Below, in pieces: positions 1 through 8,136 of a stretch of DNA of 64,000 nucleotides. The notes beneath the pieces were generated by a model. The model did no database searches. It was not told where the DNA came from and was given only the letters and a program-made list of their open reading frames with translations. A program made the translations under genes and the position numbers. The number at the start of each line of letters is the position of its first letter. Position 1 is the stretch's first letter. The DNA comes from Streptomyces sp. HPF1205. Its GTDB lineage: Bacteria; Actinomycetota; Actinomycetes; Streptomycetales; Streptomycetaceae. The stretch lies in NCBI RefSeq assembly GCF_020400825.1, contig NZ_JAINVH010000004.1, positions 62,001-126,000 of the forward strand. Direction: 5' to 3'.

Positions 1-306
1 GGTCGCGGCGGGGCGCCCGCCGGCCAGGACGGTCCAGCGGACCCACCCCTCCAGATCGCCGGTCATGGCGACCTCGAGGACGCGCCCCGCCGGATCCTGC
101 CGGGTGGAGCGGGCCGTGACCACCAGGTCGTACGGGAGCAGGGAGCGGAACCGGAGCACCCCGCTGGTCTCGCCGGTCTGCCGGACCTCGCGGACCTGCG
201 GCCACCACCGGGGGTAGAAGTCGGGACGTTCGAGGACGCGGTAGACCGCGTCGGGCTCGGCGTCGAGGTGCCACACACTGCGGAAGCGGTAGTGACTCCA
301 GTCCAT
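1..306 (-). CDS. SRPBCC (polyketide cyclase/START-like) protein, 3' part outside window
   Basis: The N-terminal 102 codons are present and the gene runs off the left edge. The protein begins MDWSHYRFRSVWHLDAEPDAVY, followed by a tryptophan-rich stretch (FYPRWWPQV) and alternating beta-strand-like segments. This matches the opening of SRPBCC/polyketide cyclase-dehydrase family proteins, where D/E-x-V-Y-x-V-L-x-x-P-x-x-Y-P-x-W-W is typical. Such proteins bind hydrophobic ligands; no substrate can be inferred. The ATG at 304-306 is the only plausible start. The gene is transcribed away from the adjacent tRNA-Val, 54 bp upstream on the same strand. Confidence 0.75.
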   Translation of the reverse strand, partial: MDWSHYRFRSVWHLDAEPDAVYRVLERPDFYPRWWPQVREVRQTGETSGVLRFRSLLPYDLVVTARSTRQDPAGRVLEVAMTGDLEGWVRWTVLAGGRPAAT

Positions 307-359
307 GGGACCAGTGTGCGCATCCGCCCGCGTCCGGGGGCGGGAAACGGCGGGGTTGG

Positions 360-431
360 TGCGCGATACTGGGATCGAACCAGTGACCTCTTCGGTGTGA
401 ACGAAGCGCTCTCCCGCTGAGCTAATCGCGC
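360..431 (-). tRNA. tRNA-Val(CAC)
   Basis: A full cloverleaf folds by eye on the minus strand. The acceptor stem is GCGCGAT/ATCGCGC with discriminator A and no encoded CCA. The anticodon stem is CTTCG/CGAAG around loop TTCACAC, giving anticodon CAC (valine, GUG). The T arm is ACTGG-TTCGATC-CCAGT. It shares its acceptor and D arm with the tRNA-Val(GAC) copy at 7480-7551, which reads a different valine codon. Confidence 0.95.
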
Positions 432-727
432 CTGCGCCAGCAAGATTACCCCACCCGGAGGGTGCTCCCGACCACCCGGCGGCGGCCCCCCGGGGCCGCC
501 GCCGGCGCTTCCCGCCAACCGCCCGTCACCCCGCCCGTCCCCTCGGCCGTCACCCCGCCCGTCTTTCGTCCGCGTCAGGGTGCCGGGGCCGCGCGACCCC
601 CATCCGCTACCGAGCGTAGTCGCGGAGCCAAACGTACGACTTTTGCCGCACCCCCGCGACGGCCCTCCGGCAGGTCCGCGGGCTGGGCCGGACGAGGTAC
701 CAGAAGCCTCACAAACCGCTCAGAGGG

Positions 728-754
728 GTTTACAACGTCCCCGCAGGTGGCATG
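728..754 (+). promoter_or_regulatory. Possible stress-sigma (SigH/SigB-type) promoter for ssgB
   Basis: GTTTAC at 728-733 and GGCATG at 749-754 are separated by 15 bp. They resemble the GTTT / GGGTAT elements of SigB-family promoters. ssgB is known in Streptomyces to be transcribed from a SigH-dependent promoter, which makes this assignment reasonable, but the -10 match is imperfect. The implied start lies about 50 bp before the ssgB ATG. The rest of the 432-812 gap shows no gene. Confidence 0.35.
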
Positions 755-812
755 TCGATTTCGCCGACGTGCGAATCCCCGAGCGCACACTGAGCGAAAG
801 GCCTTGGCGCTT

Positions 813-1226
813 ATGAACACCACGGTCAGCTGCGAGCTGCACCTGCGCCTCGTTGTGTCGAGCGAATCCTCACTGCCCGTGCCCGCGGGCTTGCGGTACG
901 ACACGGCCGATCCGTATGCCGTGCACGCCACCTTCCACACCGGTGCCGAAGAGACGGTCGAATGGGTGTTCGCCCGCGACCTGCTCGCCGAGGGGCTGCA
1001 CCGCCCCACCGGCACCGGCGACGTCCGGGTCTGGCCGTCCCGCAGCCACGGTCAGGGCGTCGTGTGCATCGCCCTCAGCTCCCCGGAGGGCGAAGCCCTG
1101 CTCGAAGCCCCGGCGCGGGCCCTGGAGTCCTTCCTGAAGCGGACGGACGCCGCGGTGCCGCCGGGCACCGAGCACCGCCATTTCGATCTGGACACGGAGC
1201 TCTCGCACATCCTCGCGGAGAGCTGA
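813..1226 (+). CDS. ssgB: Sporulation-specific cell division protein SsgB
   Basis: A 137-residue SsgA-like protein starting MNTTVSCELHLRLVVSSESS, essentially the strongly conserved SsgB sequence of streptomycetes. SsgB localises at future septum sites in aerial hyphae and recruits FtsZ to begin sporulation-specific division. Length and full-length similarity both fit SsgB rather than other SALPs. The frame stays open upstream to 462, but the ATG at 813 follows a GAAAGG-type ribosome site at about 795 and gives the family's normal N-terminus. It is transcribed alone; a regulator gene follows 228 bp later. Confidence 0.96.
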   Translation: MNTTVSCELHLRLVVSSESSLPVPAGLRYDTADPYAVHATFHTGAEETVEWVFARDLLAEGLHRPTGTGDVRVWPSRSHGQGVVCIALSSPEGEALLEAPARALESFLKRTDAAVPPGTEHRHFDLDTELSHILAES

Positions 1227-1454
1227 GCCCCGTACCCGGTCCGCGGCCGTCCTACTCGGGGGGACGCCCGGACACCAGCAGTAGCGCCGGACCCGGGGGC
1301 GGCAACGCTCCCCGGACACGGGGTCGTACCGCGGCCCCGCGCCCGCCGTCCGCCGTGACAGCCGCGGCCGCGGCGCCCTCGGGCACCCGGCCGGGGCCGT
1401 CGCGCGCTAAAGTCACCCGGAACCGCAGCCGTCCGACCACGGCAGGAGCGTTCC

Positions 1455-2012
1455 GTGCTGATCAACCATGACACCAGGTGCGCGCTGGACAGCGTGGTGG
1501 ACCTGGTCAACACCCAGCCCTCGATCGAGGGGCGCGAGGCGCTCGGCGATGTCGCCGGCTTGCGCGGGTTCGTGGAGCGCAACCGGGTCAGCGAGGTGGG
1601 CCGGCTCGACCAGGACGACGTGACCGCCGTGCACGCGATGCGCGCGAGGTTCACCGAGGTCTTCCGGGCGACCGACGACAACCGGGCGTCGGCCATGCTC
1701 AACGCCATGATCGCCGAGGCCGGCACCACCCCCCGGCTGACCGACCACGACGGCTACGACTGGCACGTGCATTACTTCGCCCCGGGTGCCTCGCTGGCCG
1801 ACCACCTGGGCGCGGACTGCGGGATGGCGCTCGCGTTCCTGATCGTCGCGGGCGAACGGGAGCGGCTGCGCTGGTGCGACGCGCCCGACTGCCGGCGCGC
1901 CTTCGTGGACCTGTCGCGCAACCGTTCGCGCCGCTACTGCGACAGCCGCACCTGCGGCAACCGGCTGCACGTGGCGGCGTACCGGGCCCGCCGCCGGGAG
2001 ACGGCAGTCTGA
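1455..2012 (+). CDS. CGNR zinc-finger (ABATE-type) regulatory protein
   Basis: A 185-residue protein with a GTG start 5-6 bp after GGCAGGAG. The N-terminal two thirds is helical and fits the ABATE domain (putative stress-induced transcription regulator). The C-terminus carries the CGNR zinc finger: CDAPDC at about 138-143, then RYCDSRTCGNRLHVAAYRARR. The four cysteines and the CGNR motif near the end are intact. Members are presumed DNA-binding regulators; the target is unknown. Confidence 0.85.
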   Translation: MLINHDTRCALDSVVDLVNTQPSIEGREALGDVAGLRGFVERNRVSEVGRLDQDDVTAVHAMRARFTEVFRATDDNRASAMLNAMIAEAGTTPRLTDHDGYDWHVHYFAPGASLADHLGADCGMALAFLIVAGERERLRWCDAPDCRRAFVDLSRNRSRRYCDSRTCGNRLHVAAYRARRRETAV

Positions 2013-2080
2013 GGCGCCGCGCCCTGCGCGGGGACGTCCGGGGGCCTGCGGGCCGCGTCCACGGCGCCGGCCCGCACAGC

Positions 2081-2110
2081 ACCGGCACCGGCACCGGCAC
2101 CGGCACCGGC
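2081..2110. repeat. Hexanucleotide tandem repeat (ACCGGC)5
   Basis: Five perfect copies of ACCGGC lie between the CGNR gene and the stop codon of the convergent membrane-protein gene. It is intergenic and ends 2 bp before that stop codon. Confidence 0.9.
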
Positions 2111-2112
2111 AC

Positions 2113-2481
2113 TCACAGGACCAGCAGGTCCCAGGCGGCGCCCGCGCCCAGCAGCGCGCCGATGACGCACAGGAAGAGCATCAGCGGCGGCTGGGAGAGC
2201 GCGTAGAGGCATCCCTTCGGCTCCTCGGCCGGGGAGGCGGCCACGGGCGTGCGGACCACGGCCGCCACGGCGGTCGTCGAACGACGCGCGGAAGGCGGCG
2301 CGGACGGGGATGCGTGCGGGGATGCGTGCGGGGATGCGGAAGGAGACGCGGAACCGGCCGGGGAACGGGCGGCGGAGCCGACCGGAGAGCCGGCCGAGGC
2401 GTCGGCGGCGAAGCCGGCCGGATCGTCGGCCGGGGGCCGGGCCGCGGGGTCGGCGAGGTCTTCTGCGGGGGGCGGCAGCAC
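2113..2481 (-). CDS. Hypothetical small protein with C-terminal membrane segment
   Basis: About 122 residues from the proposed GTG at 2481. The N-terminal 75 residues are low complexity (Ala/Ser/Pro, including SPHASPHASPSA from a 12-bp DNA repeat near 2308-2340). The C-terminus has a conserved-looking KGCLYALSQPP motif followed by one hydrophobic helix (LMLFLCVIGALLGAGAAW) and the end WDLLVL. The open frame extends to 2784, but that part looks non-coding and holds no good ribosome site, so the start is uncertain. I do not recognise the family; it is probably a single-pass membrane protein with its N-terminus in the cytoplasm. Confidence 0.55.
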   Translation of the reverse strand: MLPPPAEDLADPAARPPADDPAGFAADASAGSPVGSAARSPAGSASPSASPHASPHASPSAPPSARRSTTAVAAVVRTPVAASPAEEPKGCLYALSQPPLMLFLCVIGALLGAGAAWDLLVL

Positions 2482-2722
2482 AGCGAGATGATCGCGCAGT
2501 CCATGATCGCCCGGGGCCCAACACGCGGACTTTACAACGCTGTTTACCTGGGGTCTCGCATCCCGGAACTCACATGCCGAGACAGCTCGTCCCGGATAAT
2601 GTGCGTCGGTTCGCCTCTCGGACGAGCGCGGAGGGCGCCGGGTGAGCGGGCGGAACCGGGCGGAACCAGGGGGGACCAGGGGAAGCGGGCAGAGTCGGCC
2701 GGAACCGGGTGGAAGTGGCCGG

Positions 2723-3190
2723 TCAGATGCCGCGGCGCCTGAGGATCTCCTCGACATCGGCGAAGTCCGACAGCCCGCTGTCACCGGAGCCGCGGCGCTT
2801 GGACCGCGACGGGCCGCTGCTCGGGGGCAGCGCCGGCGCCGGGGCGCCGGGCACGGCGGACGCGGCCGTCTCCCGGCCGTGCTCCCCGTCCCGGCCGCCC
2901 GCCCCGCGGCCGCCGATCAGCCGGGTGATCCCGTAGAGCAGCGCGGAACAGGCGAGGACGGCGAAACCGGTCCACACCGTGGGCTTGAGGACGAGGTCCG
3001 CGGCCCAGTCGCCGACAGCGGTGCCCACCCTGCGGCCGAGGGTCACGAGACCGGCCAGGGCCAGGCCGACGGGCAGCAGGGAGGCGGCGGCGATTCTGGT
3101 GGCGCGCAGGAAGCGGCGGCGGTACGCGGTCTGCAGCGCGACGGCCAGGCCCGCCGCGGACGGGGCGGCGCACAGTGTCGTGGTCAGCAT
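2723..3190 (-). CDS. Small integral membrane protein, unknown function
   Basis: A 155-residue protein from the ATG at 3190, 9 bp after a GGGAG ribosome site. Two hydrophobic helices are visible, at about 37-60 (IAAASLLPVGLALAGLVTLG) and 79-100 (TGFAVLACSALLYGITRLIGG). A charged cytoplasmic-looking tail follows, ending DFADVEEILRRRGI. The longer open frame to 3295 is rejected because the upstream extension is arginine-rich low-complexity sequence. Function not recognised. Confidence 0.7.
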   Translation of the reverse strand: MLTTTLCAAPSAAGLAVALQTAYRRRFLRATRIAAASLLPVGLALAGLVTLGRRVGTAVGDWAADLVLKPTVWTGFAVLACSALLYGITRLIGGRGAGGRDGEHGRETAASAVPGAPAPALPPSSGPSRSKRRGSGDSGLSDFADVEEILRRRGI

Positions 3191-3455
3191 CCTGCGGCTC
3201 CCAGGGGCAGTGCGGCGGCCCGCCGCGGGGCCGGGCGCGGGTCCCGGCGGGCACTCGTCCCTCCATCGTGCCTCGCGGCCCGCGCCACCGGCCACGGTCC
3301 GGGCCCCGGCTCAGGGAATTCTCGGGGGCGTCTCCTCCTCCGGTGCCGGGCGGACCTCCTCCGCGGGACGGTGACGGTCCCGCCTCGGAGGGACGGTCCC
3401 GGCGCTCGGGAGCACCCTCGCGCGGGTGCTCCCGCCGTGGTGGGAGACTGACCGC

Positions 3456-3965
3456 ATGACTCACCCCGCCTCCCCCGTCGTCCTCGAAGTGTGGTGCGAG
3501 CTGCAGTGCCCGGACTGCCGCGCGGCCCTCGCCGACCTGCGCGCGCTGCGCGAGCGGTACGGCGACGCGCTGGACATCCAGCTCCGGCACTTCCCGCTGG
3601 ACAAGCACCGCCACTCACTCGCGGCGGCGCAGGCGTTCGAGGAGGCGTACGCGCAAGGGCGCGCCTGGCCGTACGCGGAGGCGGTGCTCGCCCGGGTCGA
3701 GGAGCTGGCCGAGCGCGGCGAGCCGCTTCTGGTCGAGGTGGCCGCGGAGCTCGGGCTGGACGCGGGCGAGCTGGACACCGCGCTCATCGACGGCCGCCAC
3801 ATGCTGCTGGTCGACTCCGACCAGGCCGAGGGCACGGCGATCGGCGTGACCGGCACGCCCACCTACGTGATCGGCGGTGAACTGCTCGACGGTTCCAAGA
3901 GCCAGGAGGGCCTGCGCGAGCGGATCATCGAGATCGCCGACCGGCTGCTGTCCGGGCGGGGCTGA
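3456..3965 (+). CDS. DsbA-family thioredoxin-fold protein
   Basis: A 169-residue protein with a CPDC redox motif at residues 18-21, within VLEVWCELQCPDC. The cis-proline loop appears near the C-terminus as GVTGTPTYVIGG, typical of the DsbA/FrnE-like family. There is no signal peptide, so it acts in the cytoplasm, probably as a thiol-disulfide oxidoreductase or a 2-hydroxychromene isomerase-like protein. The ATG at 3456 follows GGGAGA and gives a compact N-terminus; the in-frame ATG at 3426 is less likely. The next gene converges from the other strand. Confidence 0.85.
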   Translation: MTHPASPVVLEVWCELQCPDCRAALADLRALRERYGDALDIQLRHFPLDKHRHSLAAAQAFEEAYAQGRAWPYAEAVLARVEELAERGEPLLVEVAAELGLDAGELDTALIDGRHMLLVDSDQAEGTAIGVTGTPTYVIGGELLDGSKSQEGLRERIIEIADRLLSGRG

Positions 3966-4037
3966 ACGGGCCGAGCGGGCCGCAGAGGGCGCGCGCCGCT
4001 CGGCGCCGGCGCGGCCCGGCACGGCCCGTTCGGTGCC

Positions 4038-4859
4038 TCAGCACAGCGGTTTGGTGAAGTGGCGGTCGACGGTCGCGTAGCCGAGCGACTCGTACAGCCG
4101 CAGGGCCGTGGTGTTGGTGGCGAACACGTTGAGGCCGACGGTCCGGGTCCCGGCCGCCCGGCACAGGTTCTCCGCGACGAGCATCATGGAGCGGCCGTGG
4201 CCGCGGCCGCGATGGGCGGCGTCGACCTCGACCTGGAGGACCCAGGCGGGTTCCGCGGTGCGCAGCCACAGTCCGGCGACGCGTTCCCCGTCGTGCTCCA
4301 GGGCGACGAGGTCGGTGCCCGGCGCGGGGGCACCGGCCGGGAGGAGGTCCTCGACCGACCGGGCCGCGCGGTACTCGGCCTGGTCGCGCGGTACTCCCAT
4401 GCCGGCGAGCTTCGCGACGTACTCCTCGTGGCCGCGGGCCAGCCACGGCTCGTACTCGCCGCGCGCCATCGGCCGCGCGGAGCTGCCCGGCGGCAGCGGC
4501 CGGGGCCGGCCGGTGATCTTCTTGGCCATGGTGCGGTTGCGTTCCGTGTAGCCCAGGGACGCGGCCATGCGCAGCGCGTAGGGGGCGTCGGCGGGTACGG
4601 CGGCCTCGACGAGGCGGCAGCCCCACGAGCGCAGCACCTCCTCGCCGGCCAGCGCGGCCACCGTGCCGCGGCCCCGGTGGCGTCCGGCCCTGTCGATCGC
4701 GAGGCCGGCGATGCGTCCGACGTCCGGCCCGTGGCGCCCGCCGCGGCTCAGCTCGACCTCGCCGACCGGGCGCCCGTTGACGCACACGTGGTACGTGCGC
4801 GAGCGGGCGCCGTCCGGTCCTGGGCGCTCGGGTTCCGCCGGTCTCAGGGTCGTCGTCAT
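4038..4859 (-). CDS. Tandem GNAT-domain acetyltransferase
   Basis: A 273-residue protein with two GNAT-like halves. The N-terminal half carries IAGLAIDRAGRHRGRGTVAAL at about 50-70. The C-terminal half carries the clear acetyl-CoA loop VDAAHRGRGHGRSMM at about 212-226, followed by NVFATNTTALRLYESLGY. The C-terminal domain should be catalytic; the first is more degenerate. Substrate unknown. The final TKPLC ends at a TGA 72 bp from the convergent DsbA-like gene. Confidence 0.85.
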   Translation of the reverse strand: MTTTLRPAEPERPGPDGARSRTYHVCVNGRPVGEVELSRGGRHGPDVGRIAGLAIDRAGRHRGRGTVAALAGEEVLRSWGCRLVEAAVPADAPYALRMAASLGYTERNRTMAKKITGRPRPLPPGSSARPMARGEYEPWLARGHEEYVAKLAGMGVPRDQAEYRAARSVEDLLPAGAPAPGTDLVALEHDGERVAGLWLRTAEPAWVLQVEVDAAHRGRGHGRSMMLVAENLCRAAGTRTVGLNVFATNTTALRLYESLGYATVDRHFTKPLC

Positions 4860-5000
4860 GGTCGCGCTCCCGGAGTCGTCGCCGCGCTGGTCATGTGCCG
4901 TTCTACCGCGCCGGGGCGGGGCGGGGCAGCGATCTTCGCCTCCTGCCCGCGGAACGCGACGCGGCGTCCCTCAGCGGCCTTCCGGCCGGGCCGCGGTGCG

Positions 5001-5822
5001 CTACGGGTTCGGGTGGGCCGCCGCGCGCTCGGCGAAGACGCGCTGCGCCTTGGCGGTGACCGGGCCGGGCGACGGGGACAGGTCGCGGTCGTCGACCCGG
5101 CGTACGGCCTGGATGTCGCGGGTGGAGGAGGTCAGGAAGATCTCCTCGGCCTCGGCGAGCACGCCGAGCGGCAGGTCGGCCTCCTCGCCCCCCGCCCACT
5201 CCAGGACCAGTTCGCGGGTGATGCCGGCCAGGCAGCCGGAGCTCAGCGGCGGGGTCAGCAGCCGCCCGCCGACCACGACGAAGACGTTGGAGCCGGTGCC
5301 CTCGCACAGCCGGCCCCGGGTGTTGGCGAACAGGGCCTCGGTCGCGCCCTGCTCGCGGGCGCGGGCGAGCGCGACCACGTTCTCGCCGTAGGAGGTGGTC
5401 TTCAGGCCGGTGAGGGCGCCGCGCTCGTTGCGGGTCCAGGGCACCGTGACGACCGCGGTGGGGCCGGCCCCGAGGGTGACGGGGGCGACGGCGACGACGA
5501 GGGTGGCGGGCGCGTCGCCGCGTTCGGAACCGAGCGGGGAGGGACCGCCGGTGTAGGTGATCCGGAGCCGGGCCGCGGGCATCGGGTTGGCGGCGATCAC
5601 GGCCTCGCAGGCGCGGGTGATCTCCTCCGGGTCGGGTTCCGGCAGGCCCAGGCCGCGGGCCGACCGGGTCAGCCGGTTCAGGTGGCGGGTCAGGGCGAAG
5701 GGGCGGCCGCCTTCGACCTTGACGGTCTCGAAGACGCCGTCGCCGACGGTCAGGCCGTGGTCGAGGACCGAGACCGTCGCGTCCCCGGTGTCCCGCAGCG
5801 CCCCGTCAAGCCAGATGGTCAC
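5001..5822 (-). CDS. pabC: Aminodeoxychorismate lyase (PLP fold type IV)
   Basis: A 273-residue class IV aminotransferase-fold protein. It releases pyruvate from 4-amino-4-deoxychorismate to give p-aminobenzoate for folate. The PLP lysine is seen in GLKTTSYGENVV, and the cofactor-binding EGTGSNVFVV and GITRELVLEW motifs are intact. The GTG start at 5822 overlaps the TGA of the upstream pabB-like gene (GTGA), giving translational coupling. This pairing argues for PabC rather than a branched-chain aminotransferase. Confidence 0.88.
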   Translation of the reverse strand: MTIWLDGALRDTGDATVSVLDHGLTVGDGVFETVKVEGGRPFALTRHLNRLTRSARGLGLPEPDPEEITRACEAVIAANPMPAARLRITYTGGPSPLGSERGDAPATLVVAVAPVTLGAGPTAVVTVPWTRNERGALTGLKTTSYGENVVALARAREQGATEALFANTRGRLCEGTGSNVFVVVGGRLLTPPLSSGCLAGITRELVLEWAGGEEADLPLGVLAEAEEIFLTSSTRDIQAVRRVDDRDLSPSPGPVTAKAQRVFAERAAAHPNP

Positions 5823-6979
5823 CGCAACATCCCTTCGCTCGTACCGTGCGCGCTCCCGGTGAGCGGCTCCCGGTCCCCGCCGGATCCTGTTCCGGCCCCG
5901 CGGGCCGCCCGCGCGGCCCCGCCCGATTCCGACGCTACCGCCAGCAGGCGCGCGGCCTTCAATTCCGTCTCGGCCCACTCGCCGACCGGGTCGGAGCCCC
6001 AGGTGATGCCGGCGCCGGCGCCGAAGCGCAGCACGGGGCCGCCGGGGGCGGTCCGGTCGATCCAGAACGTCCTTATGCCGACCGCGAGTTCGGCGGTGCC
6101 GCGGTCGGCGTCCACCCAGCCGATGGCGCCGCAATAGGGGCCGCGGGGGGCGTTCTCCAGCTCGTGGATCACCCGCAGCGCGCTGGACTTGGGCGCGCCG
6201 GTGACCGAGCCGGGCGGGAAGGCGGCGGCGAACAGTTCCGGCCATCCCGCGTCGGCCCGCAGTTCGCCGCGCACGGTGGAGACCAGGTGGACCAGTCCGG
6301 GGTGCGGCTCAACCGCGCACAGGGCCGGCACGGTGACCGAGCCGGTGGCGCAGACGCGGCCCAGGTCGTTGCGGACCAGGTCGACGATCATCACGTTCTC
6401 GGCGTGGTCCTTGGGGAGCAGCAGGTCGGCGGTGGGGGCGGTGCCCTTGATGGGGCCGGACTCCACGACGGGCCCGCGGCGCCGCAGGAACAGCTCGGGC
6501 GAGGCGGTGGCGATCTCGACGCCGTGCCCGGGCAGCCGGATCGTGCCCGCGTAGGGCGCCGGGTTGCCGCGGGCCAGGACGGCACCCAGCGCGTCGATGT
6601 CGGGGCCGTACGGATCGCCGGTGCCGCCGCCGTCGCCCGGCGGCAGCGGGGCCGTCAGCACCCGGCACAGGTTGACCTGGTACACCTCGCCGGTCGCGAT
6701 GCGCTCGCGGATGGCGCGCACGCCGTTCTCGTACGTCTCGCGGTCCATGGCGGAGGTCCAGGCGGCCGGGTCGGGGCCGTGCCAGGCGGCGGGGTCCGGG
6801 GCGGGCGCGGCGCCGGCCGGGCGGACGTCGCCGAAGCGGGCGCAGACCGCGTGCCCGTCGAAGCCCACGGCGACCGCCCAGAAACCGGTGGAGTCCAGGG
6901 CACCGAGGTCGTCGGTGACATCCCGCAGGTCGGAGGCGACGAGACCACCGAAACGGGCCATGGGTGCGAGGTGACGCAC
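5819..6979 (-). CDS. pabB: Aminodeoxychorismate synthase component I
   Basis: A 386-residue chorismate-binding enzyme that aminates chorismate using ammonia from a glutaminase partner not present here. The PIKGT motif (lysine instead of the alanine of anthranilate synthase) identifies the PabB type. SPELFLRR, DLVRNDLGRVC, HLVSTVRG and GSVTGAPKSSAL are intact. The GTG at 6979 is chosen because GGAGGAG lies 4-5 bp upstream; the next ATG (6961) is an alternative. It is coupled to pabC by a 4-bp overlap. Confidence 0.9.
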   Translation of the reverse strand: MRHLAPMARFGGLVASDLRDVTDDLGALDSTGFWAVAVGFDGHAVCARFGDVRPAGAAPAPDPAAWHGPDPAAWTSAMDRETYENGVRAIRERIATGEVYQVNLCRVLTAPLPPGDGGGTGDPYGPDIDALGAVLARGNPAPYAGTIRLPGHGVEIATASPELFLRRRGPVVESGPIKGTAPTADLLLPKDHAENVMIVDLVRNDLGRVCATGSVTVPALCAVEPHPGLVHLVSTVRGELRADAGWPELFAAAFPPGSVTGAPKSSALRVIHELENAPRGPYCGAIGWVDADRGTAELAVGIRTFWIDRTAPGGPVLRFGAGAGITWGSDPVGEWAETELKAARLLAVASESGGAARAARGAGTGSGGDREPLTGSAHGTSEGMLR

Positions 6980-7170
6980 GGTGCTCCTCCGCTGGGTGTA
7001 CGAGGGCCGGGGCCGAGTGTAGGCGGGCCGCCGCCGGCGCCCGCGGCGGCGGCCTCGTCGTCGTCTCCCTGTCATTGGCCCGGCACGCTGCGGAAACAAA
7101 TTTTTGAGCTGGCCCGGGAATCCGCTAGAGTTCAGTCGTCGCCGAGGAACCGAGGTTCAGCGGCGCTTGT

Positions 7171-7243
7171 GCGGACGTGGCTCAGTTGGTAGAGCATCAC
7201 CTTGCCAAGGTGAGGGTCGCGAGTTCGAATCTCGTCGTCCGCT
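7171..7243 (+). tRNA. tRNA-Gly(GCC)
   Basis: Acceptor GCGGACG/CGTCCGC with discriminator T. The anticodon stem CACCT/AGGTG surrounds loop TGCCA with anticodon GCC, and the T arm is GCGAG-TTCGAAT-CTCGT. First gene of a five-tRNA cluster. Confidence 0.96.
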
Positions 7244-7279
7244 CGATGTGGGGGATCGTCCCGGTTCCCCCGCTGTTGT

Positions 7280-7350
7280 GGTGGAGTGGCCGAGAGGCGA
7301 GGCAACGGCCTGCAAAGCCGTCTACACGGGTTCAAATCCCGTCTCCACCT
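7280..7350 (+). tRNA. tRNA-Cys(GCA)
   Basis: Acceptor GGTGGAG/CTCCACC with discriminator T. The anticodon stem ACGGC/GCCGT encloses CTGCAAA, giving anticodon GCA (cysteine). The T arm is ACGGG-TTCAAAT-CCCGT. It lies 36 bp after tRNA-Gly and 4 bp before the first tRNA-Val, so the three are surely co-transcribed. Confidence 0.96.
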
Positions 7351-7354
7351 CCAT

Positions 7355-7426
7355 GGACGATTAGCTCAGCGGGAGAGCGCTTCCCTGACACGGAAGAGGT
7401 CACTGGTTCAATCCCAGTATCGTCCA
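7355..7426 (+). tRNA. tRNA-Val(GAC), copy 1
   Basis: Acceptor GGACGAT/ATCGTCC with discriminator A. The anticodon stem CTTCC/GGAAG encloses CTGACAC with anticodon GAC. Its sequence is identical to copy 3 at 7593-7664. Confidence 0.96.
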
Positions 7427-7479
7427 CGGAGCCCTGCGGGGCTCGGCCCCGCGGGGCCTGTACGATCCTGCACCACCTC

Positions 7480-7551
7480 GCGCGATTAGCTCAGCGGGAG
7501 AGCGCTTCCCTGACACGGAAGAGGTCACTGGTTCAATCCCAGTATCGCGCA
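7480..7551 (+). tRNA. tRNA-Val(GAC), copy 2
   Basis: Identical to copies 1 and 3 from the D arm through the T arm, but with acceptor stem GCGCGAT/ATCGCGC. Compensating changes keep the stem paired. This acceptor is the same as in the tRNA-Val(CAC) at 360-431. Confidence 0.96.
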
Positions 7552-7592
7552 CGGCCCCTCGTGGGGCTTTGGTACGCCCATTGCGGCGTCCC

Positions 7593-7664
7593 GGACGATT
7601 AGCTCAGCGGGAGAGCGCTTCCCTGACACGGAAGAGGTCACTGGTTCAATCCCAGTATCGTCCA
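7593..7664 (+). tRNA. tRNA-Val(GAC), copy 3
   Basis: Same sequence as copy 1, including the GGACGAT/ATCGTCC acceptor and discriminator A. It is the last gene of the tRNA cluster and is followed 6 bp later by a long terminator hairpin. Confidence 0.96.
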
Positions 7665-7670
7665 CGCATT

Positions 7671-7726
7671 ACGACAGGCGATGTGTGTCCGCGAACCGCG
7701 CGGACCGCGTCGCCTGTTGTCGTTTT
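7671..7726 (+). terminator. Intrinsic terminator of the tRNA cluster
   Basis: ACGACAGGCGA pairs with TCGCCTGTTGTCG across an inner stem GTCCGCG/CGCGGAC, and a TTTT run follows directly. A long hairpin plus U-run is unusual for this genome, where most terminators lack a U-tract. Confidence 0.8.
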
Positions 7727-7784
7727 CCCGGCACACGGGCATGCGGGCGCCACGAGCGCGCCAGGCGGGCACAGGGGAGCGTAA

Positions 7785-7812
7785 TGCCCGGGTATCGGGC
7801 GATACCCGGGCA
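7785..7812. repeat. 28-bp inverted repeat in gene-free stretch after tRNAs
   Basis: TGCCCGGGTATC, then GGGC, then GATACCCGGGCA: perfect 12-bp arms around a 4-base loop with no U-tract after it. It lies in the 7727-8136 interval, where I see no convincing gene. It could be an RNA hairpin or a palindromic protein-binding site. Confidence 0.7.
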
Positions 7813-8136
7813 ACCGCAGTCGTCCGCCGTACCCCCGTCCCCACGGGGTGGTGCCGGCGAGCCCCGGCCCGGACCGCTCTTCCGGGCCCGGGGCGCCTGA
7901 ACGCGGCGCCCCGTTCGGGACCGGCTGCGGACGACGTCTGGGCGACCACCTCGGCGGCCGTGGCCGGTGGTCGGGTCCTGCGTGGTCTGCGATGTCGACG
8001 GGCGGCGGACGTTTGGCCTCGGGGGACGAGTGCGCGTCCGCCGCTTGACCTCCAATCTAGGTGTGGGCGGGGCCACCGGCGTCCGCCCCTCGTACCGCTT
8101 CCCGGGCCTCCGGAAGGATGAGGGCGCGGGGCGCGG

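Noticed and set aside
4059..6137. 692-codon plus-strand open frame opposite the GNAT gene and pabC
   Set aside because: Its residue composition is typical of a high-GC shadow frame, it shows no domain, and well-supported genes lie on the other strand.
360..7664. Integrated element bounded by tRNA-Val copies
   Set aside because: The tRNA-Val genes at 360-431 and 7355-7664 are complete functional genes in opposite orientation. Between them lie ordinary core genes, with no integrase or partial tRNA repeat.
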